Shown here: in pieces, positions 6,098 to 6,615 of the stretch
How the letters are laid out: every line of letters starts with the position of its first letter
Position numbering within the stretch: position 1 is the first letter of the stretch
DNA from: Alphaproteobacteria bacterium
GTDB lineage: Bacteria; Pseudomonadota; Alphaproteobacteria; Puniceispirillales; Puniceispirillaceae
DNA: 6,615 bases
NCBI GenBank assembly: GCA_011522945.1
Contig: WTHY01000001.1
Location: 1-6,615 of the forward strand
Direction of reading: 5' to 3'
The notes under the pieces: generated by a model
Database searches by the model: none
Told to the model about the DNA's origin: nothing
Seen by the model: the letters and a program-made list of their open reading frames with translations, nothing else
Made by a program: the position numbers and the translations under genes

Positions 6098-6615
6098 TTA
6101 GTCAGACAAATCTACAGAATTGCCTCTTGTGATACCACAAACACCAGTTCGTGCAATCTCAACATCTCCCAATGAAGACATTAATTCAACAAAGGCAGAC
6201 ACTTTTTCAGAGCTGCCTGTTACCTCAAATATGAAACTATTTAGAGTGCTATCCAATGTACGCGCTCTGAAACTCTCAGCGACACGCAGGCACTCTACCC
6301 TATTCTCACCCTTATTGACGATTTTAACGAGCGCCATCTCGCGCTCAACATGCGCAGGGCCAACCGTCAAATCATGTACTTTGTGGACTGGCACAAGCCT
6401 GTCCAGTAAGCCTTTTATCTGTTCTATCACCAAAGGCGTACCAGATGTGACTAAAGATATTCTGGATGTATGTCTCTTACCATCCACTTCAGACACTGTC
6501 AGACTTTCAATATTGTAACCGCGACCTGAAAATAGGCCGACAACTCTTGCCAGAACACCAGGCTCATTATCCACTAAAACAGATAATGTATGACGTTCTG
6601 TTGCATTTGTATCTA
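6098..6615 (-). CDS. ilvH: Acetolactate synthase small (regulatory) subunit, 5' end missing
   Basis: Regulatory subunit that stimulates acetolactate synthase and gives it valine feedback inhibition. The visible 171 residues contain an N-terminal ACT domain, TERHTLSVLVDNEPG followed by VLARVVGLFSGRGYNIESL, and the C-terminal small-subunit domain ending near GVCGITRGNSVDLSD. A GTG at 6574 could be mistaken for the start, but it encodes the Val of SVLVDNEPG inside the ACT domain; the frame stays open for 13 more codons to the window edge with no ATG. The true start is therefore beyond 6615, probably only a few residues away given the usual family length of about 160-180. The catalytic subunit gene (ilvB/ilvI) is expected next upstream. 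No hairpin terminator follows its stop, so co-transcription with ilvC is likely. Confidence 0.96.
   Translation of the reverse strand, partial: DTNATERHTLSVLVDNEPGVLARVVGLFSGRGYNIESLTVSEVDGKRHTSRISLVTSGTPLVIEQIKGLLDRLVPVHKVHDLTVGPAHVEREMALVKIVNKGENRVECLRVAESFRARTLDSTLNSFIFEVTGSSEKVSAFVELMSSLGDVEIARTGVCGITRGNSVDLSD

Noticed and set aside
6120..6518. Plus-strand open frame of 132 residues
   Set aside because: It is antisense to ilvH with no family resemblance; a shadow of the real gene. The same applies to the plus-strand frames at 561-908, 1266-1475, 1571-1780, 3767-4159, 4481-4678 and 5516-5743.
20..6615. A previously undescribed system or mobile island
   Set aside because: All seven genes are recognised housekeeping genes on one strand with conserved spacing and no change in composition that I can see, so there is no sign of transfer or of an unexplained gene.

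Overview
The window carries a conserved bacterial chromosomal segment with every gene on the minus strand. Read in the direction of transcription (right to left) the order is ilvH (5' end off the window), ilvC, mreB, mreC, mreD, mrdA (PBP2), rodA (3' end cut off). Gene content, protein style (for example the IlvH stretch TERHTLSVLVDNEPG and the MreB start MFGSLFGFMSADIGIDLG) and the joining of branched-chain amino acid genes to the mre-pbp2-rodA cluster suggest an alphaproteobacterium. Base composition is moderate, by eye in the mid-40s % GC, which would suit a marine lineage such as SAR116 or a relative. That placement is inference and was not tested.

Region 1-19 is not genomic. It is exactly the 19-bp Tn5 mosaic end used in tagmentation libraries, left at the contig edge. 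It truncates rodA, whose first 88 codons are visible at 20-284. Region 281-4749 is a tight cell-elongation operon: mreB, 6 bp, mreC, 4-bp ATGA overlap, mreD, 27 bp, mrdA, 4-bp ATGA overlap, rodA. These proteins form the elongasome (Rod complex). MreB filaments lie under the inner membrane, MreC and MreD link to the periplasm, PBP2 is the transpeptidase and RodA the glycan polymerase for side-wall peptidoglycan. The organism should therefore be rod-shaped or elongated.

Region 4750-4960 separates the two gene groups. It holds a stem-loop with 10-bp arms just after ilvC, read as its terminator, and a likely mreB promoter with a perfect TATAAT. Region 4961-6615 holds ilvC and ilvH for valine, leucine and isoleucine synthesis, with a 117-bp gap between them that contains a small hairpin and repeats.

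Three gene starts need care: ilvC should begin at 5980, mreB at 4749, and ilvH begins beyond the right edge. I found no mobile elements, RNA genes, CRISPR arrays or new system. The most unusual items are the adapter remnant and an extra stretch of roughly 45 residues in PBP2.
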